Shown piece after piece: positions 1 to 10,451 of a stretch of 64,000 nt of DNA (position 1 is its first letter; every line of letters starts with the position of its first letter). The DNA is from Alcanivorax sp. (GTDB lineage Bacteria; Pseudomonadota; Gammaproteobacteria; Pseudomonadales; Alcanivoracaceae). The notes beneath the pieces are model-generated. The model worked only from the letters and a program-made list of their open reading frames with translations. It ran no database searches and was not told the DNA's origin. The position numbers and the translations under genes were made by a program. The stretch spans positions 1 to 64,000 of the forward strand of contig JAKUPL010000016.1 in NCBI GenBank assembly GCA_022449455.1, given 5' to 3'.

Positions 1-216
1 AGTTCGATTAAAGCGTTTAAAGTGCCTGCGCACTTAATACAAGCTCAGCTCGAAACAAATTCAACTAGGTTGACTTGCTCAAAGCCGATGTCTATTGAGA
101 CATCCAACTCCGAACAGGTCCCACACGTTTGCTTGCCTGATTGTTAAAGAGCGTTTGGAAGCGCTTGGCTTCCCGACCCGGCCGCTGCTGCTTGGCTGCG
201 TCCGCCGTCGTTGTGG
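1..216 (-). other. 5' leader of an rRNA operon (16S rRNA lies just left of the window)
   Basis: Read on the minus strand, this is the transcribed leader of an rrn operon. It begins a few bases after the promoter at 223-250, carries a boxA antitermination site, and ends in the AT-rich stretch that normally comes directly before the 16S sequence GAAGAGTTTGATC. That 16S start is not inside the window, so the assignment rests on promoter, boxA and leader similarity. No protein-coding gene is credible in 1-331. In Pseudomonas an rRNA operon also follows msrP-msrQ, which fits. Confidence 0.85.
142..152 (-). promoter_or_regulatory. boxA antitermination site of the rRNA leader
   Basis: The minus strand reads GCTCTTTAACA, the gammaproteobacterial rrn boxA core bound as RNA by NusB-NusE to protect rRNA transcription from Rho. 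It lies about 65 bases after the predicted transcription start, followed by a leader similar to the one before 16S in E. coli. Confidence 0.85.
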
Positions 217-222
217 GAGCGC

Positions 223-250
223 ATTCTAGGGATTTGCTGAGAGCCGTCAA
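223..250 (-). promoter_or_regulatory. rRNA operon promoter (sigma-70 type)
   Basis: On the minus strand a -35 box TTGACG (245-250) and a -10 box TAGAAT (223-228) are separated by 16 bases. An A-rich stretch just upstream resembles an UP element. The GC-rich sequence after the -10 (GCGCTCCC) matches the discriminator of stringently controlled rRNA promoters. The boxA downstream supports the call. Confidence 0.8.
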
Positions 251-331
251 CACTTTTTTCATCACGGATTCATCAAATGGTCAGAACTTGATCATGACGA
301 TGAAAAAAGCGCCTTTCCAGGCCGAAACCGC

Positions 332-931
332 TCATTTTCCAGGCAGAAACCGTCCGCGCAGCCGGTAGCCCACCAGCACCAAGGCCACCATCAGGAACGT
401 CAGGGTCTCACCGAATCCGGATTTCTGCACCCAGAACTGATGGATGAGCGCCAGCGGCAGGGCCAGAAAGATCAACCGGTGCAGTTTCACCCATCTCTGC
501 CCCATCCGGCGGCGCGCCTTGCGAGTGCTGGTCAGCGCCAGCGGCCACAGGGCGAGCCAGGCGGCGGCACCGACGATGATGTAGGGGCGCTTGCCCAGTT
601 CGGTGGCCAGCCGCCCGGGGTCCCACCCCAGAATCAACGTGGCCCAGGCCAGGAAGTGCAAACTGGCGTAGATGAACATCCACAGCCCGAAGGTACGCCG
701 CCAGATCACCAGGGCGGGAATATTCAGCAGCCGCGCCGCCGGGCGCATGGTCAGGCACACCAGCAGCAGCACCAGGGCCCACCAGCCCAGCGCATTGACC
801 AGGGCCGCTACCGGGTCCGGTCCGCTGGCGCCGGTGAGGCCCTGGTACAGCACCCACGCCAACGGCACCGCGCCCAGGGGCCAGGCGATCCAGGTCCAGG
901 TCTTGGGGTTTGCCCCCTTGCCCGCCGCCAT
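332..931 (-). CDS. msrQ: MsrQ, haem-binding membrane subunit of the MsrPQ system
   Basis: Inner-membrane b-type haem protein (YedZ family) that passes electrons from the quinone pool or a flavin reductase to periplasmic MsrP. The 199-residue protein has about six hydrophobic helices (the first near residues 12-32), a histidine in the helix containing FIYASLHFLAW, and a second in LIHQFWVQKSG, as expected for haem ligands. Its ATG overlaps the msrP stop codon (TGATG), so the two are translationally coupled. Length and order match the family. No regulatory site was seen between the two genes. Confidence 0.93.
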   Translation of the reverse strand: MAAGKGANPKTWTWIAWPLGAVPLAWVLYQGLTGASGPDPVAALVNALGWWALVLLLVCLTMRPAARLLNIPALVIWRRTFGLWMFIYASLHFLAWATLILGWDPGRLATELGKRPYIIVGAAAWLALWPLALTSTRKARRRMGQRWVKLHRLIFLALPLALIHQFWVQKSGFGETLTFLMVALVLVGYRLRGRFLPGK

Positions 932-1926
932 CAGTAGTTCTTTCTCAGGTCCATGCCCTTGTACAGGCCCGCCACCTGATCATAGCCGTTGAACAGTTCC
1001 GTGGGCCGCCAGTTGGGGTTGAACAGGGAGTTGGGCAGGCGCCGCTCCCGGGACTGGGACCAGCGCGGATGGTCCACTTCGGGGTTCACATTGGCGTAGA
1101 AGCCGTATTCCCGGGGCGCCAGCAGGTTCCAGGTGGTTTCCGGGCGTTTCTCGGTGAATTCGATGCGCACGATCGATTTGATCGACTTGAAGCCGTACTT
1201 CCAGGGCACCACCAGCCGCATGGGCGCGCCGTTCTGATTGGGCAGGGTACGACCGTACAGGCCGATGGCCATCAGCGTCAGGGGATGCATGGCCTCGTCC
1301 AGGCGCAGCCCTTCCCGGTAGGGGAAGTCGATGCCCGTGAACGGCGAATCCACACCGGGCATCTGCTTGGGGTCGGCCAGGGTGGTGAACGCCACATAAC
1401 GGGCCTTGCCGGTGGGCTGCAATTTCTTGAGCAGCGCCGCCATCGGAATCCCCACCCAGGGAATCACCATGGACCAGGCCTCCACGCAGCGCAGCCGGTA
1501 GATGCGCTCTTCCACCGGCAGGCCCTTGATCAGATCTTCCAGGTCGAAGGTGCCGGTGCGTTCCGCGGCGCCGGCCACGGTGACCTGCCAGGGGTGGGTC
1601 TTCATGCGATCGGCGTGGGCCGCCGGGTCGTCCTTGCCGGTGCCGAACTCGTAGAAGTTGTTGTAGTGGGTGACGTCGTCGAAGGGAGTGAGCTTCTCGT
1701 CGGTACGCGGCTCACCGAGCCTGGCGCCGGACACCTGCTGGCGCAACCAGGCCGGGCGCGAGCCGTCCTCGGCGGCCGGGTCCACGGTGCGCGCCCAGGC
1801 CGGGGTGGCGGCGAACAGGCCGGCCAGCCCGCCCAGAATCATCAGCTCACGGCGCTTGAGATAAACGGATTCCGGGGTGATTTCGGAGCTTTTCGGGTCA
1901 TTTCGGTGGCGTTTTCGAATCAGCAC
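931..1926 (-). CDS. msrP: MsrP, periplasmic methionine sulfoxide reductase catalytic subunit
   Basis: Molybdopterin-dependent reductase (YedY, SUOX fold) that repairs oxidised methionines in periplasmic proteins. The N-terminus carries a twin-arginine signal, [10 protein letters not shown] at about residues 24-33, followed by a hydrophobic stretch and an AWA cleavage site near residue 45. The Mo-ligand cysteine is most likely C147 in the RLRCVEAW motif. At 331 residues it has the family length. Translation starts at a GTG at 1926, placed by the AGGAGA ribosome site seven bases upstream. It is the first gene of a two-gene operon with msrQ. Confidence 0.93.
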   Translation of the reverse strand: MLIRKRHRNDPKSSEITPESVYLKRRELMILGGLAGLFAATPAWARTVDPAAEDGSRPAWLRQQVSGARLGEPRTDEKLTPFDDVTHYNNFYEFGTGKDDPAAHADRMKTHPWQVTVAGAAERTGTFDLEDLIKGLPVEERIYRLRCVEAWSMVIPWVGIPMAALLKKLQPTGKARYVAFTTLADPKQMPGVDSPFTGIDFPYREGLRLDEAMHPLTLMAIGLYGRTLPNQNGAPMRLVVPWKYGFKSIKSIVRIEFTEKRPETTWNLLAPREYGFYANVNPEVDHPRWSQSRERRLPNSLFNPNWRPTELFNGYDQVAGLYKGMDLRKNY

Positions 1927-1994
1927 GGTTCGATCTCCTGTTCGGCCACTCAGCGGGAGCGGCGAATCCGTTAGAGAGGCGAACCGCGCTTTTG

Positions 1995-2795
1995 TTACAC
2001 GGACTTCTTGCGCAGCCGCCAGAGATTCAGCAGCAGACCGGTGACCACATAGACCACGGCCACGGTCAGCAACACCAGCGGCGGGTCCAGGAATACGATG
2101 GCGAATGCCACGATCACGCCCAGCAGCACCTTGAAGGGCACCCGCCCAATATGAAACTCCTTGAACGAGTGGTAGCGCACCGAGGACACCATCAGCAGAC
2201 CGGCGCCGGCTACCGTGAAGGCTACCAGCCAGGAGATGTCGTTTCCGTCAACGCCACGGCTGGCGCCCAGCCACACCAGGGTGGCCACCAGGCCGGCGCC
2301 GGTGGGGCTGGGCAGCCCGATAAAGAAGCGCTTGTCGGTGCTCTCCGCCTGCACATTGAAACGGGCCAGCCGCAGGGCGGCACAGGCCAGGTAGATGAAG
2401 GCGGCCATCCAGCCGAACTTGCCCAGCTCGGACAGGCCCCAGGAATAGGCCACCAACCCCGGCGCCACGCCGAAGGCCACGCAGTCCGACAGCGAGTCGT
2501 ACTCCGCGCCGAACTTGCTCTGGGTGTTGGTGAGGCGCGCCACGCCACCATCCAGACCATCGAGAATACCGGCGACGATAATGCCCACCGCGGCCGCCTC
2601 GAACAGGCCGTTCATGGCCGCGACGATGGCGTAGAAGCCGGCGAACAGGGCGCCGGTGGTGAACAGGTTGGGCAGCAGGTACACCCCCTTGTGGCGGGCG
2701 CCGGTGCGTTCGGCTTCCACCACCTCGAAGGCGTCGGGCGCGCGGTCACCGGTCTCGGGGGAACGGTCCTGGGGACGGTCTTGATGCTCGGCCAT
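1995..2795 (-). CDS. pssA: CDP-diacylglycerol-serine O-phosphatidyltransferase
   Basis: Membrane enzyme that makes phosphatidylserine from CDP-diacylglycerol and L-serine, the precursor of phosphatidylethanolamine. The CDP-alcohol phosphatidyltransferase signature is complete: D79, D82-G83, A86-R87, G96, D100 and D104 in the expected spacing. Hydrophobic helices follow to the C-terminus. The first 36 residues are hydrophilic and charged, a cytoplasmic extension. It is the integral-membrane (type II) form, not the peripheral E. coli type. It lies downstream of ilvC as in Pseudomonas, but a terminator at 2845-2876 separates the two. Confidence 0.93.
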   Translation of the reverse strand: MAEHQDRPQDRSPETGDRAPDAFEVVEAERTGARHKGVYLLPNLFTTGALFAGFYAIVAAMNGLFEAAAVGIIVAGILDGLDGGVARLTNTQSKFGAEYDSLSDCVAFGVAPGLVAYSWGLSELGKFGWMAAFIYLACAALRLARFNVQAESTDKRFFIGLPSPTGAGLVATLVWLGASRGVDGNDISWLVAFTVAGAGLLMVSSVRYHSFKEFHIGRVPFKVLLGVIVAFAIVFLDPPLVLLTVAVVYVVTGLLLNLWRLRKKSV

Positions 2796-2844
2796 GGTTG
2801 CTCACGGTTATGGGCGTTGCCGCTAGTCTACCCCAGGCACCGGA

Positions 2845-2876
2845 CGCAAAAAACGCGCCCGGGGGCGCGTTTTTGC
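2845..2876 (-). terminator. Intrinsic terminator after ilvC
   Basis: An inverted repeat GCAAAAA...CGCGCCC / GGGCGCG...TTTTTGC forms a GC-rich stem with a three-base loop, flanked by A and T runs on opposite sides. It can terminate in both directions. Its main job here would be to end the leftward ilvC transcript before pssA. Confidence 0.8.
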
Positions 2877-2907
2877 AAAGCTTGAGGCCGCCTTGGGGCG
2901 GCGCGCT

Positions 2908-4933
<2,026 letters not shown>

Positions 4934-4942
4934 ACCGGCGGC

Positions 4943-5737
4943 TCAGGACGGATCGGTGAACAGATTGCTGGTGGACGGGTCCGCCAGGGACTGCAGGATG
5001 GCGCGGCTGACCAGGGTGCATTTGACCCCGTTCACCATCCGGTAGGCGCCGTCGTAGGGCGGGAACCAGAAGGCGCGGATCTTGCGCTCCACGTCGTCGC
5101 CGTCGCGCACCTCTTTCATCGCTTCCATTTCCGCCCGGCTCACATAGCGACCGCCGTGGTTGGGGGTGGTGGGCAACGGCGACGGGTCCGCCAGCAGGCG
5201 CTCGGTGACCGCCTGGAAGCCCGCCAGCAGCTGCGGCTGGGACTTGGCTTCCAGGCTGCGCGCGGTTTCGTGGTCCCGGTCCACCGGGAAGGTGCGCACC
5301 TCGATGATCGCGCCGGTATCAATGTCCTCATCCACATAGTGGGCGGTCACCGCCCACTCGGGCCGGTCCTCGAGAATCGCCAGGTTATAGCCGGCGGTGC
5401 CCTTGTACTCCGGCAGCGGCGCCGGGTGGAAATTCACCACGCCCCGCGCGCAGCGCTCCAGCAGCGGCCGGCGGATCTTCTGCCAGTAGAGCATGGACAG
5501 GCCCAGGTCCACTTGTAGCTCGCCGGCGGCCACCTTCGCCTCCATGTTGTCCCGGTCGAGAATCGGCACGCCGGCGGCGCGGGCCACGTCGCTGGTGGGC
5601 GACACGGACAGATGACTGTCGGTGATCACCCCCACCACCTGAACGTCGTCGCGGGCCAGCAGCCAGCGCAGCGCCTCGGCGGCCACCGGCTTGCGGCCCA
5701 TGAACAGTACCCGGATTCTGGAAGCGTCATGGGTCAT
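4943..5737 (-). CDS. Sugar N-formyltransferase-like protein (methionyl-tRNA formyltransferase fold)
   Basis: 264-residue formyltransferase-fold protein that should use N10-formyltetrahydrofolate. The catalytic Asn-His-Asp set is visible: N and H in VNFHPAPLPEYKG and the Asp in DEDIDTG. It lacks the tRNA-binding C-terminal domain of Fmt; instead the tail has KIRAFWFPPYDGAYR. As the last gene of a polysaccharide operon, overlapping the sugar transferase by ATGA, it most likely adds a formyl group to an amino sugar. No aminotransferase that would make a 4-amino sugar is nearby, so the acceptor is unknown. A purine-type formyltransferase cannot be excluded from sequence alone. Confidence 0.78.
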   Translation of the reverse strand: MTHDASRIRVLFMGRKPVAAEALRWLLARDDVQVVGVITDSHLSVSPTSDVARAAGVPILDRDNMEAKVAAGELQVDLGLSMLYWQKIRRPLLERCARGVVNFHPAPLPEYKGTAGYNLAILEDRPEWAVTAHYVDEDIDTGAIIEVRTFPVDRDHETARSLEAKSQPQLLAGFQAVTERLLADPSPLPTTPNHGGRYVSRAEMEAMKEVRDGDDVERKIRAFWFPPYDGAYRMVNGVKCTLVSRAILQSLADPSTSNLFTDPS

Positions 5738-6333
5738 GGTTCATCGTTCCCCTGAAAATAATCGGTGGTGGCGTGCCCCTCCTTGGCGACGCCGTCCCGT
5801 TTGAGGACGGCGCCCACGGTGCGCGCCAGGATACGCAGGTCCAGCCACAGGTTGCGATGGTCCACGTACCACACGTCGAGATCGAATTTTTCCTGCCAGG
5901 AGATGTTGTTGCGGCCGTTCACCTGGGCCCAGCCGGTGACACCCGGGCGCACCTCATGGCGGCGGCGCTGGTGGGCGTTGTACAGCGGCAGATAGCTCAT
6001 CAGCAGCGGGCGCGGGCCCACCAGGCTCATGTCGCCACGCAGCACGTTGATCAGTTCCGGCAGTTCGTCCAGGCTGCTGTCACGCAGAAAGCGGCCGAAC
6101 GGCACCAGCCGTTCCGCGTCCGGCAGCAACTCCCCGTTGCCGTCGCGGGCGTCGGTCATGGTGCGGAACTTCATCATCTCGAAGGGCTTGCCATGCAGCC
6201 CGGGGCGGGTCTGGCGGAACAACACCGGCGCGCCCAGCTTGACGCGCACCAGCGCCGCCAGTACCAGCAGCGCCGGCGACAGCACCAGCAGCGCGCCGCC
6301 GGCCACCGCGATATCCAGCGAACGTTTAATCAT
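5734..6333 (-). CDS. Phosphoglycosyl transferase, PglC-type monotopic sugar transferase
   Basis: Transfers a sugar-1-phosphate from a UDP-sugar to undecaprenyl phosphate, starting a glycan repeat unit. The 199-residue protein is the minimal form: one hydrophobic re-entrant helix at 8-30 preceded by KR, then the catalytic domain with the Asp-Glu dyad D89-E90 in SLDELPEL, and the VGPRPL and RPGVTGWAQVNGR motifs. It lacks the extra N-terminal helices of WcaJ/WbaP. It overlaps the upstream glycosyltransferase by 8 bases and the formyltransferase by 4. The transferred sugar cannot be told from sequence. Confidence 0.9.
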   Translation of the reverse strand: MIKRSLDIAVAGGALLVLSPALLVLAALVRVKLGAPVLFRQTRPGLHGKPFEMMKFRTMTDARDGNGELLPDAERLVPFGRFLRDSSLDELPELINVLRGDMSLVGPRPLLMSYLPLYNAHQRRRHEVRPGVTGWAQVNGRNNISWQEKFDLDVWYVDHRNLWLDLRILARTVGAVLKRDGVAKEGHATTDYFQGNDEP

Positions 6334-7591
6334 CGCCGCCCTCCTCCGCCGGCCGCGCCGGCACCCGGCCTTCCACCACCCAGCCCACGAAGTCGCGGCC
6401 CAGGGCGTCCCGGTCGAAGCGACGCCGCGCCAATGCCAGAGCCGCCTCGCCCCGGGTGGCCAGGGCGGGGCGGTCGTCGGCGGCGGCTTCCAGAGCGTCG
6501 GCGAAGGCCGCCGGGTCGTCCGGCGGCACCGCGAACCCGCAACCGCGGGCCTCGATCATGGACGCCAGCCAGCCCGGGTAATTGTTCAGCACCGGCAGCC
6601 CGGCGGAAAGGTAATCAAAGAACTTGTTCGGCGAGGTGCCGTAGTAGAAGGCCGGCACATTGGCGAGTATCTGCATGCCCAGGTCGGCGGCGGCCATCAG
6701 CCCGGCCAGATCCGCCTTGCCCACCGGATCATGAAACACCATGGGCCCACCCTGGGCGGCGTCCAGTTTTTCCCGGTGCGCCCGTTCCAGCAGGGCCGGC
6801 TTGCGCATGCCCTGCCCCACCAGCACCAGCTTGATGTCGTGCCGGCTCCGGCGGCGCAGTTCGGCGGCGGCGTCCAGCACCGCCTCCAGGCCGTTGGCCA
6901 GGCCGTGGGTGCCGGTGAAAATCGCCATCAGGTCCTCTTCGCCCACCCCCTCTGGCCGCCAGGGCGCGGCGGCGTTGCCGAAAATGCGGAAGTCACAGCC
7001 GTTGGGAATCATGGCGATCCGCTCGTCGGCGATGCCGCGCCGGCGGATGCCTTCCGCCATGCCCGGCGACAGCGCCACCAGCCGTTGGGCGGAATGGTAG
7101 GAGGCCCACTCCAGCCCGCTCATCAGCGTCAGCACCAGGGGATTGCGGATCACCCCCATGGCCTTGGGCAGCTCCGGCCACAGATCACGCACCTCGAACA
7201 CGAACGTCTTGCCGCGCAGCCAGCGCGCCACGATGCCCGGCAGGCCCGCGGTCAGCGGGGTGCTGGTGGCGAACACCACGTCGTAACGGCGGGTCAGCGC
7301 CACCGCCACGCTGCGCAGCGCGAACAACAAAAACAGCCCGGCTCGCTTGAGAAAACTGTCGGCGTTGGCGTAGGCCAGATCGAACTCCAGCACCTGGATG
7401 CCGTCCACCGCGCCTTCCCGGCGCCCGCGCCGGAACGGCCCGTCCAGGCCGGTTTGCCCGCCGTGGTAGGAGCCGCACACCATGGTCACTTCATGGCCGG
7501 CGTCGATCAGCCGCCGGGCCATCTCGTAGGACCGGGTGCCGGCGGACCCGCTGGGGGTGGAAAAATGCTGATGAAAATACAGAACCTTCAT
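6326..7591 (-). CDS. GT4-family glycosyltransferase (WbuB-like)
   Basis: Glycosyltransferase of GT-B fold, about 421 residues from the ATG at 7591, chosen because MKVLYFHQHFSTPSGSAGTR is the usual family start and overlaps the upstream stop by ATGA. The N-terminal acceptor half has a GSAGTRSYEMAR glycine-rich loop. The C-terminal donor half has IPNGCDFRIF, FTGTHGLANGL and SPNKFFDYLSAGLPVL, the last holding a conserved donor-contact region. It resembles WbuB-type enzymes paired with PglC-like initiators, so it may add the second sugar. The substrate is unknown. Confidence 0.85.
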   Translation of the reverse strand: MKVLYFHQHFSTPSGSAGTRSYEMARRLIDAGHEVTMVCGSYHGGQTGLDGPFRRGRREGAVDGIQVLEFDLAYANADSFLKRAGLFLLFALRSVAVALTRRYDVVFATSTPLTAGLPGIVARWLRGKTFVFEVRDLWPELPKAMGVIRNPLVLTLMSGLEWASYHSAQRLVALSPGMAEGIRRRGIADERIAMIPNGCDFRIFGNAAAPWRPEGVGEEDLMAIFTGTHGLANGLEAVLDAAAELRRRSRHDIKLVLVGQGMRKPALLERAHREKLDAAQGGPMVFHDPVGKADLAGLMAAADLGMQILANVPAFYYGTSPNKFFDYLSAGLPVLNNYPGWLASMIEARGCGFAVPPDDPAAFADALEAAADDRPALATRGEAALALARRRFDRDALGRDFVGWVVEGRVPARPAEEGGDD

Positions 7592-9465
7592 TCCGGAAAC
7601 GCCCACTCCGTGGTCAAGGTGCCCGCCTCTCCGATTTCGATTTCCAGCACCGGCAGCGGGCTTTTGCGACTGTAATAACGGGACTCCCAGCCTTCCACCA
7701 GGCGCCGCTCCCGGATCGGCACGGTGGCGCTGACCGTCAGGGTTCGCGGGCCACACACAAGAGTGTGATCGTCCCGCCACCGCCACTCGCCGGGCGGCAA
7801 ACGCCAGCGCAGCACCGCCCGCGCGCGGAAGCCGGCCACCCGGTCCACCACGGTCAAGCGGTTCGGCGCCACCCGTACCTGGCGGTGGTGCTCCGCGCCC
7901 TGCCAGTCGTGGTAGCCGGCGGCCATCGCCACGCCGCCGGACCCGATGTCGTCCGGCCCCGCCACCGCTTTTGCGCTGGGCCAGGCGCCGAACAGAAAGC
8001 GGCCCAGGCGCGGCATCTGGTCACGGTCGTCGAACTGCACGGTGTTGTGCGCGGCGACGCCGGGAAAGTACCGGTTCCAGTCCGGCCCGTCATCCGCCGG
8101 CGGGTTATAGCTGTAGGTGCCGGCGTCGCGCAGCAGGTTTTCGCCGTGCAACCACAGGTCCAGATGGAGCAGATCGCTCTGCGCCGGTCGGAAGCGAAAA
8201 CGCGGATAGCGGAGCAGCGCCATCACGCCGCCGGTGCGCGCCACCAGATAGCCGCCGTCCGCGTAGCGTGCGCTGCGACCCCACGGCTGGTGGCGGGCCG
8301 GTAGCGGCAGATCCAGCCAGGCCAGCACCTCGTCCGCCGCCGGACAATCGGTATAGGCGCGGGCGTCGGCGAACAGCGCGGTGGCCAGTTGCACGGACGG
8401 GCGGAAATCCCGGTAGTCGCTATCGGTGAGCGGCAGGAAACGGGCGCCGTCGTTGGCGCCCAGGTTGGGCGCATCGCCGTTGAGCGGGTCGGTCAGATTG
8501 CCGAGCCAGGCGGTGGCGGCCCGGGCGCGCCGCAACAAGCGGTCGGAAAACGGCCTTCGCCCCAAGGCCCGGCGCCAGCGCTCCGCCATGCTCAGGGTAT
8601 CCAGCAACACACGATGGTAGGTCACCGAGTGCTGGCTGAAACTACCATCCTCACCGATCAGGCGCGCCGCCCGGTTTTCCAGCCAGCGCCGCCCGCGCCG
8701 CTCCCAGGCGGCACCGCCCGGCAGCCCCAGATCCGCCAGCCAGCTGCCGCCCACGAACAGGGCGGCGGCCTCGGAGGTGCCGTGATTGTTGTCCTGGGCC
8801 AGGGCGTAATGGAGCGTCGGCGCGATGCGGGTCAGGTGCACCGAGATCAGCGCCGCCAGGCCCGGCTCCGGTGCCTCCACCTGCCCCAGCAGCAGCGCCG
8901 CCATGGCCAGATGCAACACCCGGATCGACGCCTCCTGGCCGCACTTCCAGTTCGGCCCCAGCCAGGGCGGATTGGCCCGCGCCGCGTCCGCCAGCCAGAG
9001 GTTGAGCCGCGCCAGAGCCTCCTCGCGCCGTGCCTGATCCGGCGCCGCCAGCGCCTGCTCGGCGGCGGCCAGGACCCAGTCGTAGCGGGAGGCTTCCCAG
9101 ACCCCCTTGATGTCGCCTACCCCGGCGTCGAAATCACCGATCCGCCACCAGGGCCGGCGCGAATCCGGCACCGCCTGGCCGCTGATCAGGCTGCGCGACC
9201 AATCCGGCGGCTCGGCCATGGCCCCCTCCCAGGGCGCCACACGCAACCCGAAGGCCTCCGGCCACGAGTACCAGCCCTCCCGCGGCGTGCGCTCCAGGCG
9301 CAACCGCTCCGGAGCGCGGAAAAACGGCCCGGACACCGCCGCCGGCGGCCGCCGCACCGCCCGGTTCAGCCCGCCACGCAGGCTCAGCCGGTACAGCAGC
9401 ACCCGGGCAATATTGACCGGGCCAAGGCGCCAGGCGGTGCGCAAAAGCAGTGCCGGAGGGCTCAC
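7588..9465 (-). CDS. Heparinase II/III family protein (alginate-lyase-like toroid plus beta-sandwich)
   Basis: 625-residue protein resembling PL12/PL15-type polysaccharide lyases. The N-terminal two thirds form the (alpha/alpha) toroid: EASRYDWV near 124-131 and NNHGTSEA at 226-233, where N and H are typical catalytic positions. The C-terminal beta-sandwich starts near residue 405 with GGYLVARTGG and holds H434 (LLHLDLWLHG) and H473 (AAHNTVQFDD). No signal peptide is seen, so its compartment is unclear. A GTG at 9465 overlaps the sulfotransferase stop as GTGA and is preferred over a TTG 27 bases upstream. In biosynthetic operons such proteins may trim, epimerise or degrade the uronic-acid polymer. 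Confidence 0.85.
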   Translation of the reverse strand: MSPPALLLRTAWRLGPVNIARVLLYRLSLRGGLNRAVRRPPAAVSGPFFRAPERLRLERTPREGWYSWPEAFGLRVAPWEGAMAEPPDWSRSLISGQAVPDSRRPWWRIGDFDAGVGDIKGVWEASRYDWVLAAAEQALAAPDQARREEALARLNLWLADAARANPPWLGPNWKCGQEASIRVLHLAMAALLLGQVEAPEPGLAALISVHLTRIAPTLHYALAQDNNHGTSEAAALFVGGSWLADLGLPGGAAWERRGRRWLENRAARLIGEDGSFSQHSVTYHRVLLDTLSMAERWRRALGRRPFSDRLLRRARAATAWLGNLTDPLNGDAPNLGANDGARFLPLTDSDYRDFRPSVQLATALFADARAYTDCPAADEVLAWLDLPLPARHQPWGRSARYADGGYLVARTGGVMALLRYPRFRFRPAQSDLLHLDLWLHGENLLRDAGTYSYNPPADDGPDWNRYFPGVAAHNTVQFDDRDQMPRLGRFLFGAWPSAKAVAGPDDIGSGGVAMAAGYHDWQGAEHHRQVRVAPNRLTVVDRVAGFRARAVLRWRLPPGEWRWRDDHTLVCGPRTLTVSATVPIRERRLVEGWESRYYSRKSPLPVLEIEIGEAGTLTTEWAFPE

Positions 9466-10430
9466 CGATACCCCATCCTTCGGTTCAACCAACCGGCGTA
9501 ACGATCAAACTCAGCCAGATCCGCACTACTGAGTTGTTCCCTCCAGCGCTCGTCGAATCTGATCCGGGTGATGCCCTCACGATCCAGGCGCGCGGGGTTA
9601 CCGCTGATGTTGTGTTTTCCATCCTTGCTTTCCATCGCCTGGTCAGCGCATTGTTCTGGCAAGCCGACGAATTCACAAAGACGCTTCAGCGTCGCGACGG
9701 GTTCGGTGGCCAGATCTTCGTATCGCAAAGTCAGTGTGTGTTCAGATTTGATCGTCAACAACATCCCGAGCCTGTAGAACAGGCGGCGACGCCATTCACG
9801 CGCGTAGTGAGCGACAGACCGGGGCATGCGGCGTTGATAGGACGCCACGATGGCGCGACCGTCACGGACCAGGTGAACCACACGAAGGGATTGCCCTTCT
9901 CCCATCGCTGACTGAGTCATATAGAGCGCTTTCATTCGCAACGGTGATTTCGACGAATCCACAATCACCCTGGAGCCGGTCTGCTCTTCCAGCGCCAGAA
10001 AAACACGCCAGCTACGCAGGGTTGCCAGCCAGGCGTCAGCGACATGGGAGTTGAACCGCGCCACTCGGAACAGACGCGAGGATCCCAGCAACAACAGTAG
10101 CGGCAGCAAAAAGCCTGCATAAAACCTCTGGCCGAGATTTCCCAAATGCGTTTTGTAATCGGCCCAGAAAGAGCGCCGACTTTCGCCCTCACGTCCTTCT
10201 CTGGTTCTCAAACGATCACACACCGGGCCCCACAACGAGCATTCGTTGATGTCCGCGCCACAGGTGCAAATCTGTTCCGCGTCGTCGGAGGAAGCCCAGC
10301 GGGCAATTCGCTCGATTTCGCCCGTGGAGATTGCTCCCTCCATGTTGCCGACCAGAGTATCCAGCAAGGTTGTGCCCGAATGACCATGGGCAACGATGTA
10401 CAAAATAGTCGCGTGATTGGTGCTGGCCAA
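9462..10430 (-). CDS. PAPS-dependent sulfotransferase-like protein
   Basis: 322-residue protein with the sulfotransferase nucleotide-binding signatures: a 5'-phosphosulfate loop GHSGTTLLD at 16-24 and a 3'-phosphate-binding stretch HLVRDGRA at 186-193. These would bind PAPS for sulfating a sugar hydroxyl or amine. A hydrophobic stretch near 107-116 (GFLLPLLLLL) may touch the membrane. The start is a TTG at 10430, supported by GGGAGG five bases upstream; no ATG fits. Base composition is clearly lower in GC than the heparinase gene that follows (about 53% against 77% in hand-counted 60-base samples). The acceptor is unknown. Confidence 0.8.
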   Translation of the reverse strand: MASTNHATILYIVAHGHSGTTLLDTLVGNMEGAISTGEIERIARWASSDDAEQICTCGADINECSLWGPVCDRLRTREGREGESRRSFWADYKTHLGNLGQRFYAGFLLPLLLLLGSSRLFRVARFNSHVADAWLATLRSWRVFLALEEQTGSRVIVDSSKSPLRMKALYMTQSAMGEGQSLRVVHLVRDGRAIVASYQRRMPRSVAHYAREWRRRLFYRLGMLLTIKSEHTLTLRYEDLATEPVATLKRLCEFVGLPEQCADQAMESKDGKHNISGNPARLDREGITRIRFDERWREQLSSADLAEFDRYAGWLNRRMGYR

Positions 10431-10451
10431 GGTGGCCTCCCATCATTGGAT

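Noticed and set aside
10428-10430. Sulfotransferase as a broken gene because it lacks an ATG
   Set aside because: A TTG with a strong GGGAGG site five bases upstream gives a complete N-terminus with the nucleotide-binding loop.
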